From JBHIYN01 sp041984235 (GTDB lineage Bacteria; Pseudomonadota; Gammaproteobacteria; Ga0077536): a stretch of DNA of 64,000 nucleotides. A model generated the notes under the pieces. It searched no databases, was not told the DNA's origin, and saw only the letters and a program-made list of their open reading frames with translations. The translations under genes and the position numbers were made by a program. The first letter of the stretch is position 1. Every line of letters starts with the position of its first letter. The stretch covers positions 1 through 64,000 of the forward strand of contig JBHIYN010000014.1 of assembly GCA_041984235.1 (NCBI GenBank). The letters run 5' to 3'. Of the stretch, positions 46,356-56,642 are shown piece by piece.

Positions 46356-48023
46356 ATGTTGCTCCGACTCAAAGGCGGCCGCATCTACGATCCGGAGAAC
46401 GGCGTCGACGGCGAGGTCCGCGACCTGTGGATTCGCAACGGCAAGATCGTCAAGGCGCCGCCCAACACACGCGCCGCCAACGAGACCATCGACATCAGCG
46501 GGCGCGTGGTCATGGCCGGCGCGATCGACCTGCACACCCATATCGGCGGCGGCAAGGTCAACATCGCGCGCATGATGCTGCCCGAGGATCATGGCGGCGA
46601 TCACGTGCAGCGCGGGCGCCATCCGCATCTTGGCTGCGGCCACGCCGCGCCGGCAACGCCGACCACCGGCTACCGCTACGCCGAGATGGGCTATGTGGCC
46701 TGCTTCGAGCCCGCCATGCTGCCCGGCAACGCGCGCCAGGCGCACCTCGAGATGGCCGACACGCCGATGATCGACAAGGGCGCCTACGCGATGCTCGGCA
46801 ACGACGACTTCCTGCTGCGCGCGCTGGCGGCGAAACGCGATCCGGAGTACATCCGCGATTACGTCGCCTGGACGCTGCGCGCGGCGCAGGCGCTCGCCAT
46901 CAAGGTCGTCAATCCCGGTGGCATCAACGCCTTCAAGTTCAACCAGCGCAAGCTTGATCTCGACGAGAAGAATGCCGGCTACGGCGTCACCCCGCGGCAA
47001 ATCGTGCTCGCCCTGGCCGACGCGGTGCGCCGCCTCGGCGTCGCGCATCCGCTGCACATCCACGGCTGCAATCTCGGCGTGCCCGGCAACCTGCAGACGA
47101 CGCTCGATACCATCCATGCGCTGGAGGGCCTGCCGGCGCACTTCACGCATATCCAGTTCCACAGCTACGGCACCGAGGGCGACCATGCCTTCTCCTCCGG
47201 CGCCGCACACATCGCCGAGGCGCTCAAGGCCCACCCCAACGTGAGCCTGGACGTCGGGCAGATCATGTTCGGCCGCACCGTGACCGAATCCGGCGACAGC
47301 ATGCGCCAGTTCGCCGGCAGCGCCTATGCCGACCCCAAGAAATGGGTGGGCATGGACATCGAGTGCGACGCCGGCTGCGGGGTGGTCCCGTTCCGTTACA
47401 AGAACCGTAATTTCGTCAACGCGCTGCAGTGGGCGATCGGGCTCGAGCTGTTTCTGCTGGTCGACGATCCCTGGCGCATCTTCCTCACCACCGATCACCC
47501 CAACGGCGCGCCGTTCACCAGCTACCCGCACCTGATCCGCCTGCTGATGGACGCGAGCTTCCGCCGCGACATGCTCAAGACCATCAATCCGGACGCCGCC
47601 GCGGCCAGCCACCTCGCCGCCATCGATCGTGAGTACACCCTCTACGAGATCGCGACCATGACGCGCGCCGCTCCGGCGCGCGCGCTGGGCCTGAAAGGCT
47701 TCGGCTCGCTGGCGCCGGGCGCCCGCGCGCACATCACCGTCTACCGTGAGCACGCCAACAAGGAACGCATGTTCGCGACCCCTGAGTACGTATTCAAGGA
47801 TGGCCGCAAGATCGTGCAGCAGGGTCGCGTGGTCGAACATGTGCACGGCGCCACGCACGTCGTGCACCCCGACTACGACCCGGCCATCGAACGCGATCTC
47901 GACCGCTACTTCGACCGCTACATGACGGTGCGCAAGGACAACCTGCGGCTCAGCGACGACGAGATCCGCGACGACGGCCGCGGCGAGCTGGTGGTGCACC
48001 CGACCACGGTCGTGACGCGATGA
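46356..48023 (+). CDS. fhcA: Formyltransferase/hydrolase complex subunit A (FhcA)
   Basis: A 555-residue amidohydrolase-fold subunit that hydrolyses the formylated methanofuran analogue to formate. The metal-site residues are visible in order: DLHTHIGG, the lysine in AIKVVNPGG, HIHGCNLG, HIQFHSYG and TTDHPNGAPF. The ATG is at 46356, 7 bp after fhcB, and the stop overlaps the fhcD start (ATGA). The C-terminus is conserved to the end (PTTVVTR). It works in the cytoplasm with FhcBCD. Confidence 0.95.
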   Translation: MLLRLKGGRIYDPENGVDGEVRDLWIRNGKIVKAPPNTRAANETIDISGRVVMAGAIDLHTHIGGGKVNIARMMLPEDHGGDHVQRGRHPHLGCGHAAPATPTTGYRYAEMGYVACFEPAMLPGNARQAHLEMADTPMIDKGAYAMLGNDDFLLRALAAKRDPEYIRDYVAWTLRAAQALAIKVVNPGGINAFKFNQRKLDLDEKNAGYGVTPRQIVLALADAVRRLGVAHPLHIHGCNLGVPGNLQTTLDTIHALEGLPAHFTHIQFHSYGTEGDHAFSSGAAHIAEALKAHPNVSLDVGQIMFGRTVTESGDSMRQFAGSAYADPKKWVGMDIECDAGCGVVPFRYKNRNFVNALQWAIGLELFLLVDDPWRIFLTTDHPNGAPFTSYPHLIRLLMDASFRRDMLKTINPDAAAASHLAAIDREYTLYEIATMTRAAPARALGLKGFGSLAPGARAHITVYREHANKERMFATPEYVFKDGRKIVQQGRVVEHVHGATHVVHPDYDPAIERDLDRYFDRYMTVRKDNLRLSDDEIRDDGRGELVVHPTTVVTR

Positions 48024-48913
48024 AGATCAACGGCGTCAGCATCGACGACACCTTCGCCGAAGCCTTCCCGATGAAGGCGACCCGGCTCATCATCACGGCG
48101 TTCAACGAGACCTGGGCGGAGCATGCCGCGCGCGCCATGACCGGTTTTGCCACCTCGGTCATCGCCTGCGGCTGCGAAGCCGGCATCGAGCGCACGCTGA
48201 AGCGTTCCGAAACGCCCGATGGCCGGCCCGGGATCTCGGTCCTGCTGTTCACCATGGGCAAGAAAGAGCTGATCAAGCAGATCCAGAATCGCGTCGGCCA
48301 GTGTGTGCTGACCTCGCCGACCTCGGCCTGCTTCGCCGGCATCGAGGAAGGTGAACAGATCGCACTCGGCCAGAACCTGCGCTTCTTCGGCGACGGCCAC
48401 CAGATCTCGAAGAAGCTCGGTGCGCGCCGCTTCTGGCGCGTTCCGGTGATGGACGGCGAGTTCCTGTGCGAAGAGAAGACGCGCGTAGCCCCGGCCATAG
48501 GCGGCGGCAACTTTCTCATCCTGGCCCGCGACCAGGCCGCGGCACTGGCCGCTTCCGAGCGTGCCATCGAGGCCATGCGCAAGGTCAGCGGCGTGATCAT
48601 GCCGTTCCCTGGCGGCGTCGTGCGTTCCGGCTCCAAGGTCGGTTCCAAGTACAAGACCCTGCCCGCCTCGACCAACCACAAGTTCTGCCCCACGCTGCGC
48701 GGGGCGGTTGCCAGCGAGCTGGACGACGCGGTCGGCGCCGTGCTCGAAATCGTGATCGACGGGCTCGACACGGCGGCCATCGACGAGGCCACGCGGGTCG
48801 GCATCCGTGCCGCCTGCCGCGGGCGCGGCCACGGCGTGCTGCGCATCAGTGCCGGCAATTACGGCGGCAGTCTCGGCCCCTTTCATTTCAAGCTGCGCGA
48901 GATCCTGCGGTGA
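48020..48913 (+). CDS. fhcD: Formylmethanofuran--H4MPT formyltransferase (FhcD)
   Basis: A 297-residue Ftr enzyme that moves the formyl group from formyl-H4MPT to the methanofuran analogue. Signatures are INGVSIDDTFAEAFPMKATR at the start, ARAMTGFATSVIACGCEAG, LSQ-like SPTSACFAGI and MPFPGGVVRSGSKVGSKY. The start ATG overlaps the fhcA stop and the stop overlaps the fhcC start, so the four subunits are translationally coupled. Confidence 0.96.
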   Translation: MKINGVSIDDTFAEAFPMKATRLIITAFNETWAEHAARAMTGFATSVIACGCEAGIERTLKRSETPDGRPGISVLLFTMGKKELIKQIQNRVGQCVLTSPTSACFAGIEEGEQIALGQNLRFFGDGHQISKKLGARRFWRVPVMDGEFLCEEKTRVAPAIGGGNFLILARDQAAALAASERAIEAMRKVSGVIMPFPGGVVRSGSKVGSKYKTLPASTNHKFCPTLRGAVASELDDAVGAVLEIVIDGLDTAAIDEATRVGIRAACRGRGHGVLRISAGNYGGSLGPFHFKLREILR

Positions 48914-49731
48914 ATGCCCTGACCTTCAAGCTCGAGGACGTGCCCGACGGCGGTCTCGACCTGTCGCCGCTGGTGCCCACCGCGCTGGCCGGCAAGACCC
49001 CCGACCAGATCGCCCGCATCCGCCTGAAACACGGCAGCGGCAGCAGCCGTGCCGGCGAGTTGTTCACGATCAGCGGCAGTGATGCCGCCCACCTGCGCTT
49101 CAGCGGCCTCACGGCCGCCTGCCATCGTCTCGGTGCCGGCCTCGACGGCGGGCTCATCGAGGCCCGCGGCAATCACGGTGTGGAGCTCGGCCGCGGCATG
49201 CGAAGCGGCGAGATCCGCTTCAGCGGCGACTGCGGCGAGGCCCTCGGCGCCGGCATGCGCGGCGGTGTCATCCGCGTGCGCGGCAACGCCGGCGACCGCG
49301 TCGGCGGCACCGTGGCCGGCGAGGTGCGGGGCATGAACGAAGGCGCCATCCTGATCGACGGCGATGCCGGTGACTGCGTCGGCGAGCGCATGCGGCGCGG
49401 GCTGATCGTCGTCGCTGGCAACGCCGGTGCGTTTCTCGGCAGCCGCATGATCGCCGGCACCATCGCCGTGCTCGGTGCATGCGGCAACGCGCCCGGCGCC
49501 GGTATGCGCCGCGGCACGCTGTTGCTGGCCACGCCGCCCGCGCGGCTGCCGCCGACCTTCAACGCGGCCGGCGAGTTCGAGCTGGCCTTCGTACCCATCC
49601 TCGCCCGCCACGTGGGCGGCCTCAGCCGGCGCTATGGTCGCGAAATCGGGCGCTTCGCGCGTGCCGCGCGCTACGCCGGCGACATGGCCTTTGGCGGCAA
49701 GGGCGAATTACTGATCCCCGCGGAGCGCTGA
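48910..49731 (+). CDS. fhcC: Formyltransferase/hydrolase complex subunit C (FhcC)
   Basis: A 273-residue beta-helix protein, related to the glutamate synthase C-terminal domain. Repeats of the type G-x2-L/I-x4-N-x2-G are visible (GGLIEARGNHGVELGRGM, GGVIRVRGNAGDRVG, GAILIDGDAGDCVG, GLIVVAGNAGAFLG). It scaffolds FhcA and FhcB. The GTG start is fixed by the GTGA overlap with fhcD. Formate dehydrogenase follows after 4 bp. Confidence 0.93.
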   Translation: MNALTFKLEDVPDGGLDLSPLVPTALAGKTPDQIARIRLKHGSGSSRAGELFTISGSDAAHLRFSGLTAACHRLGAGLDGGLIEARGNHGVELGRGMRSGEIRFSGDCGEALGAGMRGGVIRVRGNAGDRVGGTVAGEVRGMNEGAILIDGDAGDCVGERMRRGLIVVAGNAGAFLGSRMIAGTIAVLGACGNAPGAGMRRGTLLLATPPARLPPTFNAAGEFELAFVPILARHVGGLSRRYGREIGRFARAARYAGDMAFGGKGELLIPAER

Positions 49732-49735
49732 GGCC

Positions 49736-51413
<1,678 letters not shown>

Positions 51414-51427
<14 letters not shown>

Positions 51428-54185
51428 CGTCCGCTTCACCCTCGACGATCGCGAGATCGAGGCGCGCCCGGGCGAGACCATACTCGCCGCCGCGCAGCGC
51501 GTCGGTGCCGAAATCCCGTACCTGTGCTACCACCCGGGGTATCGACCGGACGGCAACTGCCGCGCCTGCGTGGTCGAGATCGAAGGTGAGCGCGTGCTCG
51601 CGCCGTCCTGCTGCCGCGCGCCCGCCGAGGGCATGGTGGTGCGCTCGCACAGCGAACGGGCTCGCTTCAGCCAGCGCATGGTCGTGGAGCTGCTGCGCTC
51701 GGACATGCCGGGCGGCGAGGCCTCGCCGCATACGCCGCGCTCCGAGCTGGATCACTGGGCCGATGAGCTGGACGTGGCCGCACCCCGTTTCGAATCGCGT
51801 CGGCAACCGGCGCCGGATCTCAGCAACCCCGCGATCGCGGTCAATCTCGACGCCTGCATCCAGTGCACGCGCTGCGTCCGCGCGTGCCGCGAGGAACAGG
51901 TCAACGACGTCATCGGCTATGCCTTCCGCGGCGCCGAGGCGCGCATCGTCTTCGACCTCGAGGACGTCATGGGCGACAGCACCTGCGTGAGCTGCGGGGA
52001 ATGCGTGCAGGCCTGTCCGACCGGCGCGCTGATGCCGAGCCGCGCCGCCGCGGCCGAGGACAGCGAGCACGAAGTCGATTCGGTCTGCCCGTATTGCGGC
52101 GTCGGCTGCCTGCTCAGCTTCAAGGTGACCGACGATCGCATCCGTTATGTCGAAGGCCGCCAGGGCCCTGCCAACCACGGTCGGCTGTGCGTCAAGGGAC
52201 GCTACGGGTTCGATTACATCCACAACCCGAATCGCCTGCGCAAACCGCTGATCCGACGCCCCGATGCAGCGAAGACGACCCGTATCCTGGAAGACGCGGA
52301 TATCGACGCGCACTTCCGCGAGGCCGAGTGGGAGGAGGCACTGACCGTCGCTGCCGGCGGCCTGGCTGCAATCCGCGACAGCGACGGCCCCGCTGCGCTG
52401 GCCGGCTTCGGTTCGGCCAAGGGCTCGAACGAAGAGGCCTACCTGTTCCAGAAGCTGGTCCGCACCGGTTTCGGCACCAATAACGTCGATCACTGCACGC
52501 GCCTGTGCCACGCCTCGTCGGTGGCAGCGATGCTGGAGACCATCGGCTCGGGCGCAGTCTCCAACCAGGTCGCCGATGTCAGCGAGGCCGAGGTCATCGT
52601 CATCATCGGTTCACGGCCGACCGTCAATCACCCGGTCGCCGCGACCTTCATGAAGAATGCGGCGCAGGCCGGCAAGACGCTGGTGCTGATGGATCCCTAC
52701 CGCTCGGACCTGGCGCGCCATGCCGATCACTTCCTGCAGTTCCGTCCGGACACGGACGTGCCCCTGCTGAATGCGATGATGCACACCATCATCGAGGAGA
52801 AGCTGCACGACGAGGCCTTCGTCGCGGCGCGCACCGAGGGATTCGACGCCCTCGCCGAGTGCGTCGCCGACTACGCACCGGAGAAGGTCGCGGCAATCTG
52901 CGGCATCCCGGCCGAAACCATCCGCGAAGTCGCCCGGCTGTACGCCACTTCACGCGGTTCCATGGTGTTCTGGGGCATGGGTATTTCGCAGCACGTGCAC
53001 GGTACCGACAACGCCCGTTGCCTGATCGCGCTCGCACTGCTGTGCGGGCAGATCGGCCGACCGGGCTGCGGCATCCACCCGCTGCGTGGCCAGAACAACG
53101 TGCAGGGCGCCTCGGACGTCGGCCTCATTCCGATGGTCTATCCCGACTACCAGCCGGTCGGCGACGCCGATGCGCGCGCGCATTTCGAGAAACTGTGGGG
53201 AACGACTCTCGACCCCGAGCCCGGCCTTACCGTGGTCGAGATCATGCACGAGGTGCACGATGGCCGCATTCGCGGCATGTACATCATGGGTGAGAATCCG
53301 GCGATGTCGGATCCCAACCTGAACCATGCGCGCGCCGCGCTCGCAAAACTCGATCACCTGGTGGTACAGGACATCTTCTTCACCGAGACCGCCGGCTTCG
53401 CCGACGTCATCCTGCCCGCATCCGCATTCCCGGAGAAAACCGGCACCTTCACCAATACCGACCGCCGCGTACAGCTGGGTCGCCAGGCCGTGCCGCCGCC
53501 CGGAGACGCGCGGCAGGACCTGTGGATCATCGAGCAGATGGCCGCGCGCCTGGGGCTGGAGTGGAACTACCCGGGCATCGAGTCGGTGTTCGACGAGATG
53601 CGCGCGGCCATGCCGAGTATTGCCGGCATCACCTGGCAGCGCCTGGAGCAGGAAGACTCCGTCACCTATCCGTGCACGCAGGAGGGCGACCCGGGCGAGC
53701 CGGTGCTCTTCCGCGAGGATTTTCCGACCCCTGGTGGCCGCGCGAAGCTGGTGCCGGCGCACTACACGCATGCAGCCGAGTTGCCCGACCCCGACTATCC
53801 CTTCGTGCTCATCACCGGGCGCCAGCTCGAGCACTGGCACACCGGCAGCATGACGCGCAACGCCAGCGTGCTCGACGCGCTCGAGCCCGAGCCCTTCGTC
53901 GGCATGCATCCCGACGACATGCACGAGAACGGCGTCGGCAACGAGGATTTCGTCGCCGTCGAGTCGCGTCGGGGCCGCATCGCCGCGCGCGTTCGGCCCG
54001 ACCGCGGTGTCCAGCGCGGCACGGTGTTCATGGCCTTCTGCTACGTGGAAGCCGCGGCCAACCTGCTGACGGTTGAGGAGCTCGACCCCTACGGCAAGAT
54101 ACCGGAGTTCAAGTTCTGCGCGGTGCGCGTGGGCCGGGTGGCTTCAGGCGAAGGCCGGCAAACGCGCGCGACCTCGGCAGGCTGA
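51414..54185 (+). CDS. NAD-dependent formate dehydrogenase, catalytic (alpha) subunit
   Basis: A 923-residue molybdopterin-type subunit. The N-terminus has [2Fe-2S] Cys 38, 49, 52 and 66; two [4Fe-4S] ferredoxin sites (C148/151/154/158 and C191/194/197/201); and one more cluster C225/228/232/259. The active site is C365-H366 in CTRLCHASS, so it uses cysteine rather than selenocysteine. The metal is W or Mo; sequence alone does not decide. The start is GTG at 51414, 14 bp inside the beta gene. It completes formate to CO2 directly after the Fhc complex. Confidence 0.95.
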
Positions 54186-54203
54186 GACAGCCGCCCCTTG
54201 CGC

Positions 54204-54911
54204 TCAGCTCCCCGCCGGCTCGATTGACTGGAGCTGGAGAACTTCCCGGATCAGCGGCGCGCCGCCGTCCTCGGCAGGCACCAGGGTTTCGATGCGGTAG
54301 ACATAGCCCGGCAGCTCGTCGCTGACAACGAACGTGTAGCGCTTGTCGGCCAGTTTCTCGAACAGGTTGCGCTTGGGGTCGTTGCGGTAAGGCTCGAAGC
54401 TGATGCGGTAACCCTGCCACTCGCGATCGCCGAAGCTGAAGCTCGCGGGCTCGACGGTGGCCGACTCGGCCAGCGCGAACTTGATGCGGCGCTGGAAGTA
54501 GCGCCAGCGTTCGCGCGAGGTTCCCTCGGGGTCGGTGAGGCGATTCATCTCGTAGACGTCGCCCTGCAGGTAGACCTTGAGGACCGGGTTGACGGTCGTG
54601 CTGCTGACTGCCGGCACCGGGAAATTGCGCTCGCCGGTGAAGAATTCCAGCGAAGCGGCCTTGGTCCCGTCATCGTTGAGTCGCTCGATGACGAAACGCA
54701 CGCGGTCCTGGAACCCGGGTTCCAGCGTGCCGCTCTTCTCGAAGGAGTAGACAATCTGCATCGCCCCGTCGACCGACTCGAGCTGATCGGTCATCCACAG
54801 GCGCCGCTCGGCCTCGGAGAATTCGGCTGCTTCCTCGGCCACCGCCGGCGCGCTGCAGCACAGCACCAGGAGTAGCGCGACGGCCGCGCAACTAGCCTTG
54901 AAATCAATCAT
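54204..54911 (-). CDS. Predicted exported protein of the xoxF operon, function unknown
   Basis: A 235-residue protein with a signal peptide (MIDFKASCAAVALLLVLCCSAPAVAE, cleavage after AVA or nearby; a Cys in the core could alternatively suggest a lipobox, but it is weak). The mature part reads like an outer-membrane lipoprotein-sorting (LolA/YjiM-type) fold: VRFVIERLNDDGTKA, EWQGYRISFEPYRND, YTFVVSDELPGYVYRIETL. The ATG overlaps the xoxJ stop by 8 bp, tying it to methanol oxidation. I do not recognise a named family. Confidence 0.72.
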   Translation of the reverse strand: MIDFKASCAAVALLLVLCCSAPAVAEEAAEFSEAERRLWMTDQLESVDGAMQIVYSFEKSGTLEPGFQDRVRFVIERLNDDGTKAASLEFFTGERNFPVPAVSSTTVNPVLKVYLQGDVYEMNRLTDPEGTSRERWRYFQRRIKFALAESATVEPASFSFGDREWQGYRISFEPYRNDPKRNLFEKLADKRYTFVVSDELPGYVYRIETLVPAEDGGAPLIREVLQLQSIEPAGS

Positions 54912-55767
54912 CGTCGTCGTCACCAACGTCGGGGCGGATGACCAGCTCCAGCGTCGGCACGCCGTACTCGTCCAGGATTGCGTCGATCTCCGGCTGGCTG
55001 GTTTCTATCAGCTTGTTGACCTCGGCGCGCCACTCCGGTTCGCCGAAACGTACCGCCATGGCGATCTGGAAGTCGAAGCGCAGACCCGGCTCGCTGCGCA
55101 AGGGAATGACCTTGATCTCGTGATCCTCGATCGCCTTGGCGTAGTAGCCGGCAATCGGTCCCCACACGAAGGTCAGGTTGATGGTGTCGTTGACGAGATC
55201 GCGCTCGATGATCTTGCCGGGATTCTCGCGCGCATCACCGCTCATGCTCTGGAAGGGCGTCGCCTGCTCCATCAAGCCGGCCTGGAAGATGAAGTCCGTC
55301 GCCGGTCCACGGTCCCAGATCCCGATGCGCAGCTTCCCGGCCTGCTCCGGCGACAGGTTGCGCAGGTCGTCCTGGCTCTCGATGAAATCGAGGCCGCGAC
55401 CCTTGACGTAGACCATGGCCCAGCTCGAACGCAGGTAGGGACGCGACGTCGCAGCAAGCTCGAAGTTCTCGATCACCCCCATCACGAGATCGCACTTGTA
55501 ACTGCCGTCCTCGGTTTCGTTGTTACGCAGCGTATTGCGAATGAAGCCGATGCGCTGCGGAAACCATTCGTATTCCAGTGGCACGCCCAGCTTCTCGGCG
55601 AACAGGCTGGCGATACGATTCTCGTAGCCCTGCTGCTCCCGGTTGGACATGGGCAGGTTGAACGGGTCGGCGCATACCCGCAACGCGTCACGCGAGGGTT
55701 CCGCCCAGGCCGGCACCGTGATGCTCAGCACGACGGTTAAGAGGGCGAGACGCGGTAGTGTGCTCAT
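54904..55767 (-). CDS. xoxJ: XoxJ/MxaJ-type periplasmic solute-binding-like protein
   Basis: A 287-residue type-3 substrate-binding fold with signal peptide ending at AWA. The MxaJ/XoxJ hallmark LRVCADPFNLPMSNREQQGYENRIA follows the signal. Unlike amino-acid-binding proteins it is not linked to an ABC transporter. XoxJ is thought to assist XoxF activation. It ends in a run of acidic residues (DVGDDDDD). AGGAG lies six bases before the ATG at 55767. It follows the cupredoxin gene by 64 bp. Confidence 0.88.
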   Translation of the reverse strand: MSTLPRLALLTVVLSITVPAWAEPSRDALRVCADPFNLPMSNREQQGYENRIASLFAEKLGVPLEYEWFPQRIGFIRNTLRNNETEDGSYKCDLVMGVIENFELAATSRPYLRSSWAMVYVKGRGLDFIESQDDLRNLSPEQAGKLRIGIWDRGPATDFIFQAGLMEQATPFQSMSGDARENPGKIIERDLVNDTINLTFVWGPIAGYYAKAIEDHEIKVIPLRSEPGLRFDFQIAMAVRFGEPEWRAEVNKLIETSQPEIDAILDEYGVPTLELVIRPDVGDDDDD

Positions 55768-55831
55768 GCGGACTCCTGGCGGGGGGTACGGTGGGGACGG
55801 TGCAGCGGCGCGCGAACGCCGCCGCCGGACC

Positions 55832-56293
55832 TCATTGCGCTTCGAGTGCCTTGTCCAGCTTGCGCAGCGCGCGCTTGACCATGTTGCCACCGACCTTGAC
55901 GTTGGAGACGTTCGCCTTGAGCGTCTCGAGGTTGGCCGGCGGGCGCGCATCGCCAACGACGACCACGCCGACCATGCCGGTGGTGATGTGGGGGTTGCAC
56001 TTGTAGACCCAGGCGCCTTCCTTGTCGACCGTCACGCTGTAACCCTCCTCGCCGAGCTCGGACTTCCAGGGCGTCGCGCCCTCGGGGATCATGCCTTCGA
56101 TGGTCTGCGTGTCATGACCGGTCATGTTCTTGAAGCGCAGCGTATCACCGGGTTTGGCGAAAGTGATCATGGGCCGCCATTGCGTCACCACGCCCTCGAT
56201 GATGTGCTCTTCGGACTCCGTGCCGTTCGCCAGGCTCTGCGCGCTGACGAGAAAGAGGCCAGCGAATGCGAGGCTGAGGAAAGTTCTGGACAT
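55832..56293 (-). CDS. Pseudoazurin-like blue-copper protein
   Basis: A 153-residue cupredoxin with a signal peptide (about 1-22, ending SLA). The type-1 copper ligands are His60 (TGHDTQTIEGMIPEG), Cys99, His102 and Met107 in KCNPHITTGM, exactly the C-x2-H-x4-M spacing of pseudoazurin. The ~45 residues after the copper domain form a lysine/arginine-rich helix (NMVKRALRKLDKALEAQ). It is encoded between xoxF and xoxJ, where methylotrophs usually have cytochrome c XoxG. It is probably an electron carrier for XoxF, but this is inference. Confidence 0.88.
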   Translation of the reverse strand: MSRTFLSLAFAGLFLVSAQSLANGTESEEHIIEGVVTQWRPMITFAKPGDTLRFKNMTGHDTQTIEGMIPEGATPWKSELGEEGYSVTVDKEGAWVYKCNPHITTGMVGVVVVGDARPPANLETLKANVSNVKVGGNMVKRALRKLDKALEAQ

Positions 56294-56552
56294 CTGTTGG
56301 TTCTCCCACGTGAGTTGCTGTTCCGGGACCTGTGCGGTCGACGACCGTGGCCCCGCAGGACCGAATTCTCGCAAGCCGCCGATGAACGCCGGCTGAACTC
56401 CCGGGTCCGTCGAACAGGCGATCGGTGTGACCGGAATCAAAGGCGCGCATTCTAGCGCAAATCGCGCCGACAGGCTGCGGTTCACCTTCGTTTACGCGGT
56501 GCAACGGGAGAACGGATCAGCGCAGCGGATACGCTGCCACGGCGGCAGATAT

Positions 56553-56583
56553 AAAAAAACCCGGCTCCCTCACGGAAGCCGGG
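56553..56583 (-). terminator. Rho-independent terminator of xoxF
   Basis: On the minus strand CCCGGCT...AGCCGGG forms a 7-bp stem with a 10-nt loop (56560-56583), followed by TTTTTTT. It lies 59 bp after the xoxF stop and before the cupredoxin gene. XoxF can therefore be made in excess of the downstream proteins, or these have their own promoter. Confidence 0.9.
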
Positions 56584-56642
56584 TCGAGTCTTCTTGCGTC
56601 GGGAAACCGCGACGCCCTCGCGAGCGCCGCGGGAATGCTTCC

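Noticed and set aside
54904..55767. Amino-acid ABC transporter binding protein
   Set aside because: There is no ABC permease or ATPase nearby, and the sequence opening and xoxF context match XoxJ/MxaJ.
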